Of a stretch of 64,000 nucleotides of DNA, positions 34,370-46,208 are shown piece by piece. The stretch lies in assembly GCA_019633425.1 (NCBI GenBank), contig WSUB01000115.1, positions 62,001-126,000 of the forward strand. The letters run 5' to 3'. Each line of letters begins with the position of its first letter. Position 1 is the stretch's first letter. The notes beneath the pieces were generated by a model. It searched no databases and was not told the origin of the DNA. It saw only the letters and a list, made by a program, of their open reading frames with translations. A program made the translations under genes and the position numbers. The DNA is from Tulasnella sp. 424. Its lineage: Eukaryota; Basidiomycota; Agaricomycetes; Cantharellales; Tulasnellaceae.

Positions 34370-36266
34370 TTACATTTCGCTCGCAAAGCGAAGATCGCCA
34401 CAGTGAGGAAGGAAAACTCTCCACAGATCCCGAGCGGCCGAATCAGACACCCAGTACAGTTCCCAAACGTAATCGGTCGACTGCCCTCGATCTAAGAGTT
34501 CGACCTTGATGGTTAAACCTTCCTCGGTATGGCGAGACTTGGCGAGGTCGGCTTGTTTGTCAGGATCTCCCGCGGAACGAATGTAGACCAAGTTTTCATC
34601 TCGATGAAATGGGCCTTGATTGAGAGCACCGCTGATTAATCGGAGAGAGGGACAGGTATGGGTTAATTGTAGCATGATGTCGTGGTTGAACTTGATTTCC
34701 TGATCGTAGTCTCCAGTTCGAACCACAAGATGTCTGAAGAAGCCTTTGGGTGCGTTGAATAGCTCGAGCGTTCTCAGTGCATGTAACGGAGCGATCCAGT
34801 AACCAACCTACAAACCAGAGAGCAAAGGGAGAATTGAGGCGGTGCTAAGTACATTAATAGGAAAGTTTCGGCTTACGTTCCCTGCAACAGTGTCGCTCGG
34901 CTCTGGTGGCTCTGGTGGCACTGGTGTATCCCGGGTTCCCCTGACGTCCAGTCGGCGGAGGTTAGGGCATGCACAACCAATCTTGATCATGACCGAGACC
35001 CAGTTTATGTCTGGTTCGCGGATTTCAAAGGTTACGGACAGCGCTTGTACTCCTTCGCCAATACCCCTTAACATCCTGCTGAGTGAATGGTTGCTTTCTT
35101 GGTTGGCCTCCCCCGAGAAGTAAACGCTCATAGAAGTCAGCGGTCTGACGATGCCCTCGGTCAGCTCTCCGAAGAAGCAGGGGATCAGGTTGTCCGAGAA
35201 AATGGCGAGGTGTTTAAGTTTGGGTAACATGTTCGGACGCGGAGGAGTGGGGCCCTCCGGGCGGAAAAGGATTTGTCTGAAGTGGATGGATTCGAGGAGA
35301 GGATGGGCGTCGAGGAAATCGATAAATTGGTGTGGGATAGCCGCGGTTCGTCCTACAAGCGAAAGAGTCCTTAACTCGGGGAAGCGGAGTTGAAACAGCT
35401 GTCCAAGGTTAATACGTTGCGTTGGGTTTCTGGGAGAGGGCACGTGAAGTCGGAGTGTTCGAAGCCCGGGGTTTGCGGCAAGGAAGTTAAAGAGGGGCTC
35501 TGGCTTGTACGAGTGGCCAAGTTCCATGCAGGAAAGCGTGCACGAGAACGATGTCAATCGTCTCAGATCAAATAGCTGGAAGAGGGTTTGAGAACCATTT
35601 TGCGGCGGAATTCTTGCGCTCGAGTCACTGACTTTAGATGGGGTTTGATGTCCGATATCCCGCGGAGCGCAATCACAGCAGAGGTGCGATGAGCTTGCAC
35701 TAACCTCCTCCAGATCCCAGCAGTGCTGGGAGATCGCACTCCAACACTCCTCGAGGAAGGTGTTAAATTCAGGCTGCGGAAACGCCGAGTGAAATCTCCA
35801 AATGCGCCAAGCCACCGATTTCAAATGTAACATACGCTTAATAGCCGACGAGGGTAACGATGGGTCCGGTCTAGCGGTTATCGCTGCTTGGCGGTGAGTC
35901 CGCGGCAGACTATTAACACGAAGCGCATTACTACGGTTCGGAGTTGCCGGGAGAAGCTCAAGGGAGTGCACGTTTTGTAGACGACGTGCGTTCTCCACGA
36001 GATGGTTCCACATTGCTGAGTCGCCGACAGAGCATCGAACGGTCCGATAGTGGAGGTGGAACGGGATGACGATATCCCGGAAGGTCGAGTTTGTTAGGGC
36101 AAGAGAAAGGAGGTCGGAGGGGCTCGAAATAAATCCAGAGAGGTTGTCAAGAATCTCGGGTGGGAAAGATACCAAACTAGGAGCGGATGGCGATGCGGGT
36201 GGCGCTATATTATTGTAGCAGGGAATATCAGATAAGCGGCCTACCCGACAAAGTGAGTCCAGACAT
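34370..36266 (-). CDS. F-box protein, tandem copy 1
   Basis: Probable substrate-recognition subunit of an SCF ubiquitin ligase. The long frame has no ATG at its start. I place the start at ATG 36266 in a 22-nt exon (MSGLTLS), followed by a 40-nt intron (36244-36205) with a CTGAT branch-like site. The F-box is LVSFPPEILDNLSGFISSPS then DLLSLALTNSTFRDIVIPFH. C-terminal leucine-rich repeats follow (FPELRTLSLVGR, LPKLKHLAIFS, CPNLRRLDVRG, CPSLRLISG). A 57-nt intron near 35.6 kb is open in frame, so retention would only add 19 residues. The last intron joins AGN to VGYWIAPLHALRTLELF. The end is FASEM, TAA 34370. All exons are open. Confidence 0.82.
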
Positions 36267-36800
36267 ACCGAGCATGACCGGTAAGTTTAGATGTCCAAAT
36301 AGGAATTTGGGTTGATCTAGGGTGAAGGTTGTGAGGCCGTCTTTTGCGCTTGAAGTGGTGCGACGGTATACGCGTCCCCGCTCCGTGTGAACATCCCTTT
36401 GATCAACCCGCGGGACAGGCGATGTGTCCTTGACTTGCATTTCCATCAGAGCACCTTATCTCTGGCGAGGTTCTCATGAGGTGGAGGGATTTTGCGTAAC
36501 AGAATTGCCGCCTCGAACGCAAATATCAAACCCGAGCCAGCCGACTGATTGGGTTAGAAATGGAGACCCAGTTTCGGTTACATACATATATCACACATAT
36601 CGCCGCCAATGGCCAAAACTTATTTTAGGTTCCAGTCGCTCGACGGGACTTGACTTGGACAAGAGGAGATCCCTCTTTGGTCGTGAAGCACCATCAATCT
36701 ATCTGAGAGACTAACAGGCATATGCTATACAGCCCAGTTAGTTCACAATCCGCGACAAGTACAATATTCATGAATGGCGCAAAGTGTTCCAGTTCGACAT
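36267..36800. other. Spacer between F-box copies 1 and 2
   Basis: Promoter of copy 1 and 3' flank of copy 2. It is similar to the spacer at 38697-39246 (shared stretches around CGCCTCGAACGCAAAT), so flanks were duplicated with the genes. No gene seen. Confidence 0.5.
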
Positions 36801-38696
36801 TTACCTTTCGTTCGCAAAGCGAAGTTCATCAAAATGAGGAAGGAAAACCCTCCACAGATCCCTCGCGGCCGAAACACTGGACACCGAGTACAGTTCCCAA
36901 ACGTAATCGGTCGACTGTCCTTGATCTAAGAGTTTGACCTTAATGGCGACGCCTTCCTCGGTATAACGAGACTTGGCGAGGTCGACCTGTTTGCCAGGAT
37001 CTCCTGCGGAACGAATGTAGATGAGGCTGCTGTTTTGAAGAACTCGTGGATCTTGTTTGAGAGAACCGCTGATTAATCGGAGAGATGGACAAGTATGCGT
37101 TAATTGTAGCATCGCGTCGTGATTGAACTTGATCTCTTGACTCTTGTCACCGGTCCGACCCACAAGGTGTCCGAGGAAGTCTTTGGGTGGGTTGAACAGT
37201 TCGAGCTTCCTCATCGCATGTAACGGGGCGATCCAATTTCCAATCTACAAACCAGAAAAAGGATTGAGACGGCCCGAAGTACATCAACAGGAAATTTGGA
37301 CTTACATTTCCCCCGACGGTGTTGTTGAGACCTGATAGTAGGGGCATATCAATAGAACCCAGGGTTCCCTGGACATCTAGTCGGCGAAGGTTGGGACAAG
37401 TGGAACAGATATTCGTCATGACCAGGGTCCAGTCTATGCTTTGTTCCGGAGTTCCAAAGCTCATGGAAAGCGCTTGCAACCTCTCGCCAACAGTCCTTGA
37501 CATCCTGTTGAGGAAATGGCCGCTTTCTTGGTTTGTCTCTTCTGGGAGGTAAACGTACACGGAAGCCAGCGGTCGAACGGCGCCCTGAGCCAGTTCTCTG
37601 AAGAGCCAGGGGACCAGGCTGCCAGTGTCTGAGAAAATGGCGACGTGTTTAAGTTTGGGCAACAGGTTTGGACGCGGAGAGGTGGAGCTCATCGCAATGG
37701 AAATTGTTCGCCCAAAGCAAATGGATTCGAGGGGATGGGCGCCAAAGAAATCGTTAACTGAGCAGAGTGGGATGGTCGCGATTCGTCCCACAAGTGAAAA
37801 GGTCCTCAACTTGGGGAGGCGGAGTTGAAATAGCTGTTCTAGGTTGACGTCTTGCGTTTGGTTTCTGTGAAAAGGTGCGGCAAGTCGGAGTGCTTGAAGC
37901 TCGGGATTTGCGACAAGGAAGTCGAAGAGGGGCTCCAGGTTGTACGAGTGGCCAGGCTCCGTGCAGTAAAAAGTGTATGAGAGCGATGTCAATCGTCTTA
38001 AATTGAACAACTGAAATAGGGTTTGAGAACTGATTTACGGCAGAATTTTTAAGCTACGAGCTACTGACCATAGATGGAATTCGATGTCCTCCCTTTTGCA
38101 AAGCGCAATCACAACAACCGTGCGATGACCTTGTGGTAACCTCCTTAAGCTCCCGACCGTGTTTGGAGAGCGTATTCCAAAACTTTTCGAGGAAGGAGTC
38201 AAATTCAGGTGGCGGAAATTTCAAGTGAAATCTGTGAATGCGCCAAGCCACCGATTTCAAATGTGCCATACACTTAATAGCCGATAAGGGTAACGATGGG
38301 TCCGGTCTAGAAACTATCGCTGCTTGCCGGTGAATCGGTGGCAGACTATTCGCAATACTACGGTCCAGAGTTGCCGAGTGAAGCTCAAGGGAGTGCACAT
38401 TTTGTAGGCGACGTGCGTTCTGCAGGAGATGGTTCCACATTGCTGAGTCGCCGACGGAGCATCGAACGGTCCGATAGTGGAGGTGGAATGGGATGACGAT
38501 ATCCCGGAAGGTCGAGTTTGTTAGGGCAAGAGAAAGGAGGTCGGAGGGGCCAGAAATAAAACCAGAGAGGTAGTCAAGCAGCTCGGGTGGGAAAGATACC
38601 AAACCGGGAGCGGATGGTGATGCGGGAGGCGCTATATTATTGTAACAGGGAATGTCAGATAAGCTGACCACCCAACGAGGCGAGTCCTTTAGACAT
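36801..38696 (-). CDS. F-box protein, tandem copy 2
   Basis: Paralogue of copy 1 with the same four-exon plan. The start is ATG 38696 (MSKGLASL), a short exon, then a 40-nt intron with a GTGGTC donor. F-box: LVSFPPELLDYLSGFISGPS then DLLSLALTNSTFRDIV. The second intron has a GTCAGT donor and joins GHRIPSM to LFNLRRLTSLSYTFYC. Leucine-rich segments are LPKLRTFSLVGR, LPKLKHVAIFS, CPNLRRLDVQG and CPSLRLISG. The third intron joins GGN to IGNWIAPLHAMRKLELF. The end is RFANER, stop 36801-36803. The frame is open throughout, so it is probably functional. Target proteins are unknown. Confidence 0.82.
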
Positions 38697-39246
38697 ACAG
38701 AGCATGACCGGTAAATTTAGATGTCCAAATAGAAATTTGGGGTTGATCTAGGGCGAAGGTTGTGGGGTCGCCTTTTGCGCAAGCTCAGAACGCGAAGTGG
38801 TGCGACGGTATACGCGTCCTGAGTGACCTCCCCGCTCCGTGCGAACGGCCCTCTGATCAACAAGCGACGTTTCCTTGGCTTGCATTTCCATCAGTAGCAC
38901 TTTGTCTCTGCCGAGGTTCTCATAGGGTAGAGAAATCTCGCGTAATAGAAGTGTCGCCTCGAACGCAAATGTTAAACCTGAGCTAGTTGGCTGATTGGAT
39001 TAGAAATGGAGACCCCAGTGTCGGTTACATATATCACGTATACCGCCGCTAATGCGCAAAACATATTCTAGGCTCCAGTCGTTCGACGGGACCTGACTTA
39101 GACAGCTCTTTGGTTTGGTCGTGGAGCACCATCGATCCATCCGGATCCGAGAGACTGACAGGCATGTGTTATTACAACCCAGTTGGTTCGCGATTAGCGA
39201 CAGGTACAATATTCATGAATGGTGTAAATAGGCTCCAGGTCAACAT
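38697..39246. other. Spacer between F-box copies 2 and 3
   Basis: Equivalent to the spacer at 36267-36800. No gene seen. Confidence 0.5.
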
Positions 39247-41126
39247 TTACATCTCGTTCGCAAAGCGAAGTTCATCAAAATGAGGAAGGAAAACCTTCCA
39301 CAGATCTCGAGCGGCCGAAGCGCTGGACACCGAGTACAGTTCCCAAACGTAATCGGTCGACTGTCCTTGATCTAAGAGGTCGAACTTAATGATGAAGCCT
39401 TCCTCGGTATGACGAGACTTGGCCAGGTCGACTTGTTTGGCAGGATCTCCCGCGGAATGAATGTACACTAGAGTGTAAATTTGATGATCGAGATCGGGGG
39501 AACCGCTGATTAATCGGAGAGATGGACAGGTATGCGTTAATTGTAGCATGGCATCGTGGTTGAACTTGATTTCGTGATCCTCGTCTCCGGTTCGAACGAC
39601 AAAGTTTCCGAGGAAGCCTTCGGGTGGGTCGAACATTTCGAGCTTCCTCAGTGCATGTAACGGAGCGATCCAGTTTCCAACCTACAAACCAGAAGAGGAA
39701 TAAAGAATTGAGGCGGTCTGAAATACATCAATGGGAAGTTTCGACTTACATTTCCTGCGACAGGCTGGACACCCGGTAGCATGCCCCAGGCTCTCTTGAC
39801 ATTTAGTCGGCGAAGGTTGGGACAGGTAGAACTGATCCTCGTCATGACCAGGGCCCAGTGCATGCTTGGTTCCAGAATTGTAAAGCACACGGAGAGCGCT
39901 TGCAACCTCTCGCCAACAAGCCTTGACATCCTGCCGAGGAAATGGTCGCTTTCTTGGTTTGTCTCCTCTGGGAGGTAAACGTTCACGGAGGCTAGCGGTC
40001 GAACGGGGCCCAGAGCCAGCTCTCCGAACAACCAGGGGACCAGGCCCTCCGAGCCTCGGGAAATGGTGACCTGTTTAAGTTTGGGTAACAGGTTTGAACG
40101 CGGAGAGGTGGAGCTCATCGCAATGGAAATTGTTCACCCAAAGTAAATGGATTCGAGGAGGGGATGGGCGTGAAGGAAATCGTTAACTAAGCAGAGTGGG
40201 ATGGTCGCAAATCGTCCCATAAGTGTAAAGGTCCTCAACTTGGGGAAGCGGAGTTGAAATAGCTGTCGTAGGTCGACGCCTTGCGTTAGGTTTCGGGGAG
40301 AGTATCCGACAAGGCGGAGTGCTTGAAACTCGGAATTTGCGGCAAGGAAGTCAAAGAGGGGCCCCGTGTTGTACGGGTGGCCAAACTCCGTGCAATGAAA
40401 CGTGTACGAGAGCGATGTCAATCGTCTTAGATTGAAGAACTGGAATAGGGGATGAGAACTAATTTACGGCGGAATTCTTAAGCTACGAGCTACTGACCGT
40501 AGATGGGATTCGATGTCCTCCCTTTTGCAAAGCGCAATCACAGCAGCCGGGCGATGACCTTGCAGTAACCTCCTCAAGCTCCCGGCAGTGTTTGGAGAGC
40601 GTGTTCCAACACTCCTCGAGGAATGAGCCAAGTCCAGGTTGCGATTCCATGCCATATTGCCGACCGCGCCAAGCCACCGATTTCAAATGTACCATCCCCT
40701 TAATAGCGGATAAGGGTAACGATGGGTCCGGTCTAGAGTCTTTCACTGCTTGGTAGATCGGTGGTAGACTCTTAAAAAGAAGCACATTATTCCTGTCTAG
40801 AGTCGTCGGGTGAAGTTCAAGGGAGTGCACATTTTGTAGGCTACGTGCGTTCTCCAGGAGATGGTTCCACATTGCTGAGTCCTCGACGGAGCATCGAACG
40901 GTCCGATAGTGGAGGTGGAATGGGATGACGATATCCCGGAAGGTCGAGTTCGTTATGGCGAGCGAGAGGAGGTCGGAGGGATCCGGAATAAAACTGGCGA
41001 GGTAGTCAAGAAGTTCGAGCGGGAGAAATACCAAACTAGGAGCGGATGCTGATGGGGATGGTGCTATATGATACGGAAGCGTCAAAAGGCGTGCTAAGTG
41101 CCAGAGAAGGCGTTTCCTTTAAACAT
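39247..41126 (-). pseudogene. F-box protein, tandem copy 3, decayed
   Basis: Aligned with copies 1 and 2 over the F-box (LVFLPLELLDYLASFIPDPS, DLLSLAITNSTFRDIV), the leucine-rich middle and the C-terminus (RFANEM, stop at 39247), but with two disabling changes. First, the short first exon at ATG 41126 (MFKGNAFS) has no GT donor: the equivalent site reads GCACTT, and the frame meets TAG. Second, the codon equivalent to CGA in copy 2 (FGRTISIAM) is TGA at 40136-40134, inside the leucine-rich region, removing the last third. The remaining frame downstream is still clean, so the loss is recent. A truncated F-box product could still be made. Confidence 0.75.
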
Positions 41127-41748
41127 ACAAGACATAACGAATTGTTTCAGCTGTTCAGTATAGACTTTGGGGTTGATATAGATGAAAGTTATGAAACCAC
41201 GCCGCCCAAGCGTGGAACCTGAAGTGGCGGGATCCGGATGGTGTGCGCGTCTCCGCTTCGTGTGAACCGTCCGCCGTTCGTGAGAACTTTTCTCCATTTA
41301 TGGTTTTACCTGCATGTTCGTCGGACTGCGCATTCCAATGCTCCATTCCCTTGCGCAGCCGTAGCGCCTCGTATCTGGTCAGGTTCTCATGATCATTAGC
41401 CTAAAGGCTTTTGCGTAACAGGAGCGTCACCAACAGGAGACAGGATCAGTGGGGTGTTGCGAGCCCGACGTGCGATGACGTCGTGGTATCCGAGCGACGC
41501 CTGAGCGGAGACCGGTGTGTACATAAACGGCCCACAGCCATTCTCAACCCGCCTACAAACCTCCTAGCACCCTCCTCCCCGTCCGACTCTTTTGGGTCCG
41601 GGACCGCATCGAGTGCAGTTATCCAAGCGAACATCCGGCAGACCAGTTTAGAAATTTCAGTATAAACCAGCAGCAACAAACTAGAAGACGGCATCTTGTC
41701 TCGCTCGCCCAACTCCATTCATAGAAGACTAAGCGTCGACCCACATCC
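41127..41748. other. Intergenic region, divergent promoters
   Basis: Lies between F-box copy 3 (minus) and the DUF3292-like gene (plus). Short frames only, no supported gene. Confidence 0.4.
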
Positions 41749-44579
41749 ATGGCTCTCAATAGTCAAAATCGACTGTCTCCGGACGACACACACTACCCTG
41801 CCCGAACAGCGACCTCGCCTGCTCCTCTATCCACTAGGGATTTATCCCCACCCTCCCGGCCGCGGAGTCCGGCGTCCCACAGAAGTACATCACCGTCCAC
41901 TTTCTCGTCCCCTAGACGCTCCATTTCTCCCGCTAGTCCACAGAGGAAACGAGATAGGCTCCTTGCGCCTTTCACTGCCTCTAGAAGGCTACCATCGCAC
42001 GAACATGAGGAGGAGGACGATATGCCTTACACTGAAGAGGAGCTGCGAGAGATATTTGAAGAAGAGGAGATCCAGCGGTTCCTCCACACGTTTCATGCAG
42101 TAAGTAGGCCAGATTACGCTCGTGATTCTTACGCACTGACAGGATGGCACTGATAATGCAGCACGTCGGCGAAGTTACGCTCCCAAGCAGTGGCGACCAG
42201 TACATCTTCCCCCAGCAACCCAAAGTCGTGATCGTTCCTGCCGAGGATGCTCAAGAAGTTGCCAAAGCAGGCGCAGCACCTTCCACCGCGGCAGTGGAGC
42301 CAGCTCCTGCTTCTATAGCACGAGCGATAAAGAGGGAAGACTATGATGATGAAAGCGGTAGTTCTGATGAAGAAGAGGAAGCGGGCGCGTCTGAAGATTC
42401 GTGGGTCAATGTCAAGGGTGAACCTAAAACGTTCTCTCCAGAAGAGGCTCTCCCTAGCAAGAAGGGTCACGTACTTACCGAACGTCCAAGACCGGTGTGG
42501 GGAAGCGAGCTTGCTGCAGAGGTGGGTCCGTCGGGTCCTCGGATGACAGAAAACAGGTCTCTGATACGTTTCCCCCATCCCACATCGAAAATACATCGCA
42601 GTTTATTGTTCCATACCTTCCCCAAGGTCGTGCTATAGAGGCCAGAAACCGACGTGGCGGAAAGCACGATAGATTCTCCATAACGGCGCTTCGAAATGCG
42701 AGTCAGAGGATCTATCTAGCAACGTATCCCTTCTACGTTCCACTCCTTCTGAATTTATGGGATATCGCTCGATGGATCCACTGGGAGAAGAGTGCTCGGC
42801 TTTGCACTGTACGATAACCCTTCTCTTCCCGAGCTCCTCCCAAACTGACTCGCGAACCATTTCCTTCTAGATTTATTGGCTTCTCTGGTGGAATAATATG
42901 CTTCTACCCGGTCTCCTCTTCTTCCTTGTCTACCAGCTCGTCAAGCACCGGCTTATGCCATACCCTACCTACGAGCAACTTCAAGCTCGCCATCGAGCAG
43001 CGGTATTGGCTGAATCCTTTGGCGACGCCTTGATCTCTACGGAGTCCCACAGCGGCCCGTGGAAGTCTTCGGAAGGTTATTCTGGGCTCGGAGCCTTGGG
43101 AATGGGTATTGCCAACGCCACAGCTGCCGCTCAAGCACACGCGGAGAATATCAAAGTCTCCAGTATGATGAAGATGGCCATGGGAGCTGGCAAGGGAGCC
43201 TTCACTGGTCGGTTCAAGAAGGACAAAAGCACCGTCGACCCGGAAGCCAAGATGAGCACGTTGGAGGACGATCGCGTTTTGCAAGGAGCTGAAGCACGTC
43301 ATGCTGGTGACTGGAGACGTCTTGCGGTTTTGATTACGGAAGAATTGGCCGACTTGCATGAAAGGGCAAAGAATTTGTTCTTATGGCGGAGACCAGAATC
43401 GTCGTCGAAATATACTATGGTGCGGGGGTGTTCTTGATTACTTGAGACCTGTGTCTAACTGGACACGACGTCGCATTTAGATCCTTTTCGTAGGAGCTTG
43501 CGCAGTGACAGTCACTCCCGCGCACATTCTAGCCAAAGTCGTCTATGCCGCTCTGGGATTCGTTTACTGGTTCCTTATTCCAGTGCTTTGTGCCATGACT
43601 CGCAAACAGCGTTCAATGTGCGTTCCAGTTCATCTCGACCGCTTTTGCTCGCCGGCTAACATATTTGGTGCCATTAGGATTCCGCCACCCTTCTGGGATA
43701 TCCCGACTGATGCCGAATACGCTATGGAGATTATCGCCAAACGCGTTGCCAACGGGCAAAGCGTCGTCTCTGACAAGAGACAAATTAGGAACATCACGGA
43801 GGCGTATGGAGCAAGGTCGAAGAGGGACTTGCTAATGAAGAATCGGTCGAGGGTTTCTCTGAACTCTGCTGTGTCCCCTTCGTCACCCGTGGTTCCCCCT
43901 GAAGGAGATATCCCTCAGCACATCCTTACGTCGGACAGTCTTGCAGAACTTGCAAATGGTCATGAAGGGATGGGTAAACCCTCCACGGCTGGACATCATG
44001 GGGAGGTTACAGTTAGCCCTCCGGCCATGACTCCTCCTGAAGTAAGCATCCCCACTCTACTCACCGTAAAAGTCCTAACATGCTTCTGTCTTTAATAATG
44101 ATAGGCTCCAGAAGGATTCCCTGGAATTTCGAATCAAATCGACTCTGATAGACAGTCATCTGAGGTTCAAAGTAAGCTTGCGAGTTTCACGCTCAAAGGA
44201 ACGTAGGGACGACCTATTCTTTTTTTCCTTAGCGTACTCGGCACATCATAAACACCTTCCCGGGATAATGACCTTGTCTAATCACGCGATCGAATTCACT
44301 CCAATCCTCGGACACAGACCGAGGGTACAGATCCCACTTGACCGTATCCGCGGTGTCAAACGCGCTGGGCATCGAACTCTCCTTATTCGCTTCATCGAAC
44401 CAGTCCCCAGTGATAAGGAGGAACCTGGCCAGATCAAAGCGGTGGAGAATCCAGAGTCCGCGGAAGCACCAAAGGTCCTTGTTATGTCTGAGAGGGAGGA
44501 GAAGTTTAGGTGGGTCGGGCAACGCGATGAGGTCTTTGCGAGGATTGTGGCCAGTAAGAAAGATTGGGTTGCTTGTTGA
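41749..44579 (+). CDS. Multi-pass membrane protein, DUF3292-like
   Basis: About eight exons from ATG 41749 (MALNSQNRLSPDD) to TGA 44577-44579. The disordered N-terminus is rich in Ser and Pro, then acidic EEELREIFEEEEIQRFLHTF. Exon 2 is acidic with EDSWVNVKGEP. Membrane helices follow at YPFYVPLLLNLWDIARWI, LLPGLLFFLVYQLVKHRLM and, after a Gly/Ala-rich loop (SGLGALGMGIANATAAAQAH), at ILFVGACAVTVTPAHILAKV and YAALGFVYWFLIPVLCAM. WDIPTDAEYAMEIIAKRVAN precedes a basic linker. The C-terminal beta-rich part, YSAHHKHLPGIMTLSNHAIE to RWVGQRDEVFARIV, looks like a GRAM/PH-type membrane-binding fold. I relate it to fungal DUF3292 proteins from memory; the biochemical role is unknown. Confidence 0.75.
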
Positions 44580-44822
44580 TGACTGAAGGCACAGCCGTCC
44601 CAAAACATGTTTTGCCTCTTCGTCTACTCTTCGTCTATGTTGTATAATATATACCGATTTATTCATTGATACTGAAACGTTCGAGGGGCCAAACCCTGAC
44701 GTCGTTTTAGGGGAACAGTCCTTGCACACTGGTCCAGGCGCAGCCGTTCCTTAAGCACTTTAAATGCAGCATTGCTTTTGGTTGAAGGAATACAAGTATT
44801 TCCGCGAGGGTGTTGATATCTA

Positions 44823-45703
44823 CTAAGTATCCTCCGACTGTAATCGCCTTCCCTCGTGAATCCCGAATACGATCTCTTCCGAGTGAACGGGGCACTCGTA
44901 CAGGGTTCGCTCTCCAGAAATCTCCGATATGGCGAATGATGGCCTTTTGGCATGGCCCCGCCGTCGACTCGGGGTTGGCATGGATATGAACACTGGGGCG
45001 AGGACCAGGCCTGGAATCGGGATCGCTGACCTCGATATCGGGGTCCGTTCACTAGGTTCTTCCTTCAACCATATTCCTCTCCGCGTTCGCCTCCCCAGGC
45101 TAGGGAGCTTATCGGCTATAAGAGCGCCAAGAGCGGCCGAAAAGCTTTCGTGGTATTGCAAAGCGTTGGCAGGTGGTTGGGGGACGAAGGAGGCTGACAG
45201 TGGCTTGATAAACGACGAACGTTAGTTCATTCCACTGATCAGGGTTTCCAGCTCGACGCAAACCTTTATATTCTTCCAACGCAGGGGCTCATCCGAGATG
45301 TCACGGAAGACGTGAGCCGTATCGTCAAGGTAAACTTCGTACATTTCTGGCTTCACCATCTTCTCTGGGACCTCTTCCTCGTCCCGCCTCGGGTCATATA
45401 ACGGCCGAGGTCCATCCCCTCGTCTCTGCCGCCGGAGTACCTCTCGGGTTGTGCAGAAGCATACGAAGATGGCTAGTATTATTACCACCAAGATTATCCC
45501 GTATAGGTATCGCGGCTAGGTCATGGTATGAACGAATAGCTTGTCAGGCCAGAACATGATATTACTGTAAGTGACCCCGCTGAGTAGCGTGTGTGACGTA
45601 CCGATGGAACAGACCTCCCTGGGGTCGAAGGAACCGACGACCTTGCTTCGCCTATTTGAGTAATACTAGATGGATTAAGTGTTGAGAAACTGTGCGTAGA
45701 CAT
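44823..45703 (-). CDS. Single-pass membrane protein of unknown function
   Basis: Three exons, convergent with the preceding gene. Exon 1 from ATG 45703 is Ser/Thr-rich (MSTHSFSTLNPSSITQIGEA) and has no clear signal peptide. Exon 2 opens PRYLYG and a hydrophobic helix IILVVIILAIFVCFC followed by basic TTREVLRRQRRG, so the C-terminal part should be cytosolic. Then come PLYDPRRDEEEVPEKMVKPE, MYEVYLDD and DEPLRWKNIK. Exon 3 (ending TAG 44823) has SASFVPQPPANALQYHESFS, RRTRRGIWLKEEPSE and IPGLVLAPVFISMPTPSRRR, ending in a short Cys/His-containing tail. No known domain is recognised; all junctions are in phase. Confidence 0.65.
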
Positions 45704-46208
45704 GAAAGGCTTGGTTTAGGGTGCAATAGGAATTGCGTCACATGAGGGAAGGGAAGGGACATGTATGCTCTCCTATATAAGAAATTCTGTGCCGGGGGAT
45801 ATCGCTATGTCATTAGCGAGATATCGCGCGCGAAGGTGACGGCCAAGCTGAGTGGTTTCGAAACTGCGGACCGAGCCCAGAAAAACTCGATCAAGAGCGG
45901 CCGAGACTGATTTGCACATTACTGAAAGGGTTCCTTGCCAAGCAGAAATGCAGAAGAACACGCTGTCGTAGAGATGTGATCGGAGTTCTTAGGCTTGGAC
46001 TATTTGATCACGAGTGGAGCCTCTAGTTGAAGCGGGAGGCATGATGAGGACGAAGAAAACGCCGAGCTCGCCGCGTTGCCGAATGTCCTCCCGCTCGGCA
46101 CGTGAACCGGCAGAACCTTCCATCCGAGTCCAAAACCTGAATGTCCGCAGAAATTATTCATACCAGCAGGATATTCGAGTACAAAAACAAATATAACGGT
46201 ATTTCTGC
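45704..46208. other. Intergenic stretch
   Basis: Promoter side of the membrane protein gene and 3' flank of SDR copy A. Nothing recognised. Confidence 0.4.
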
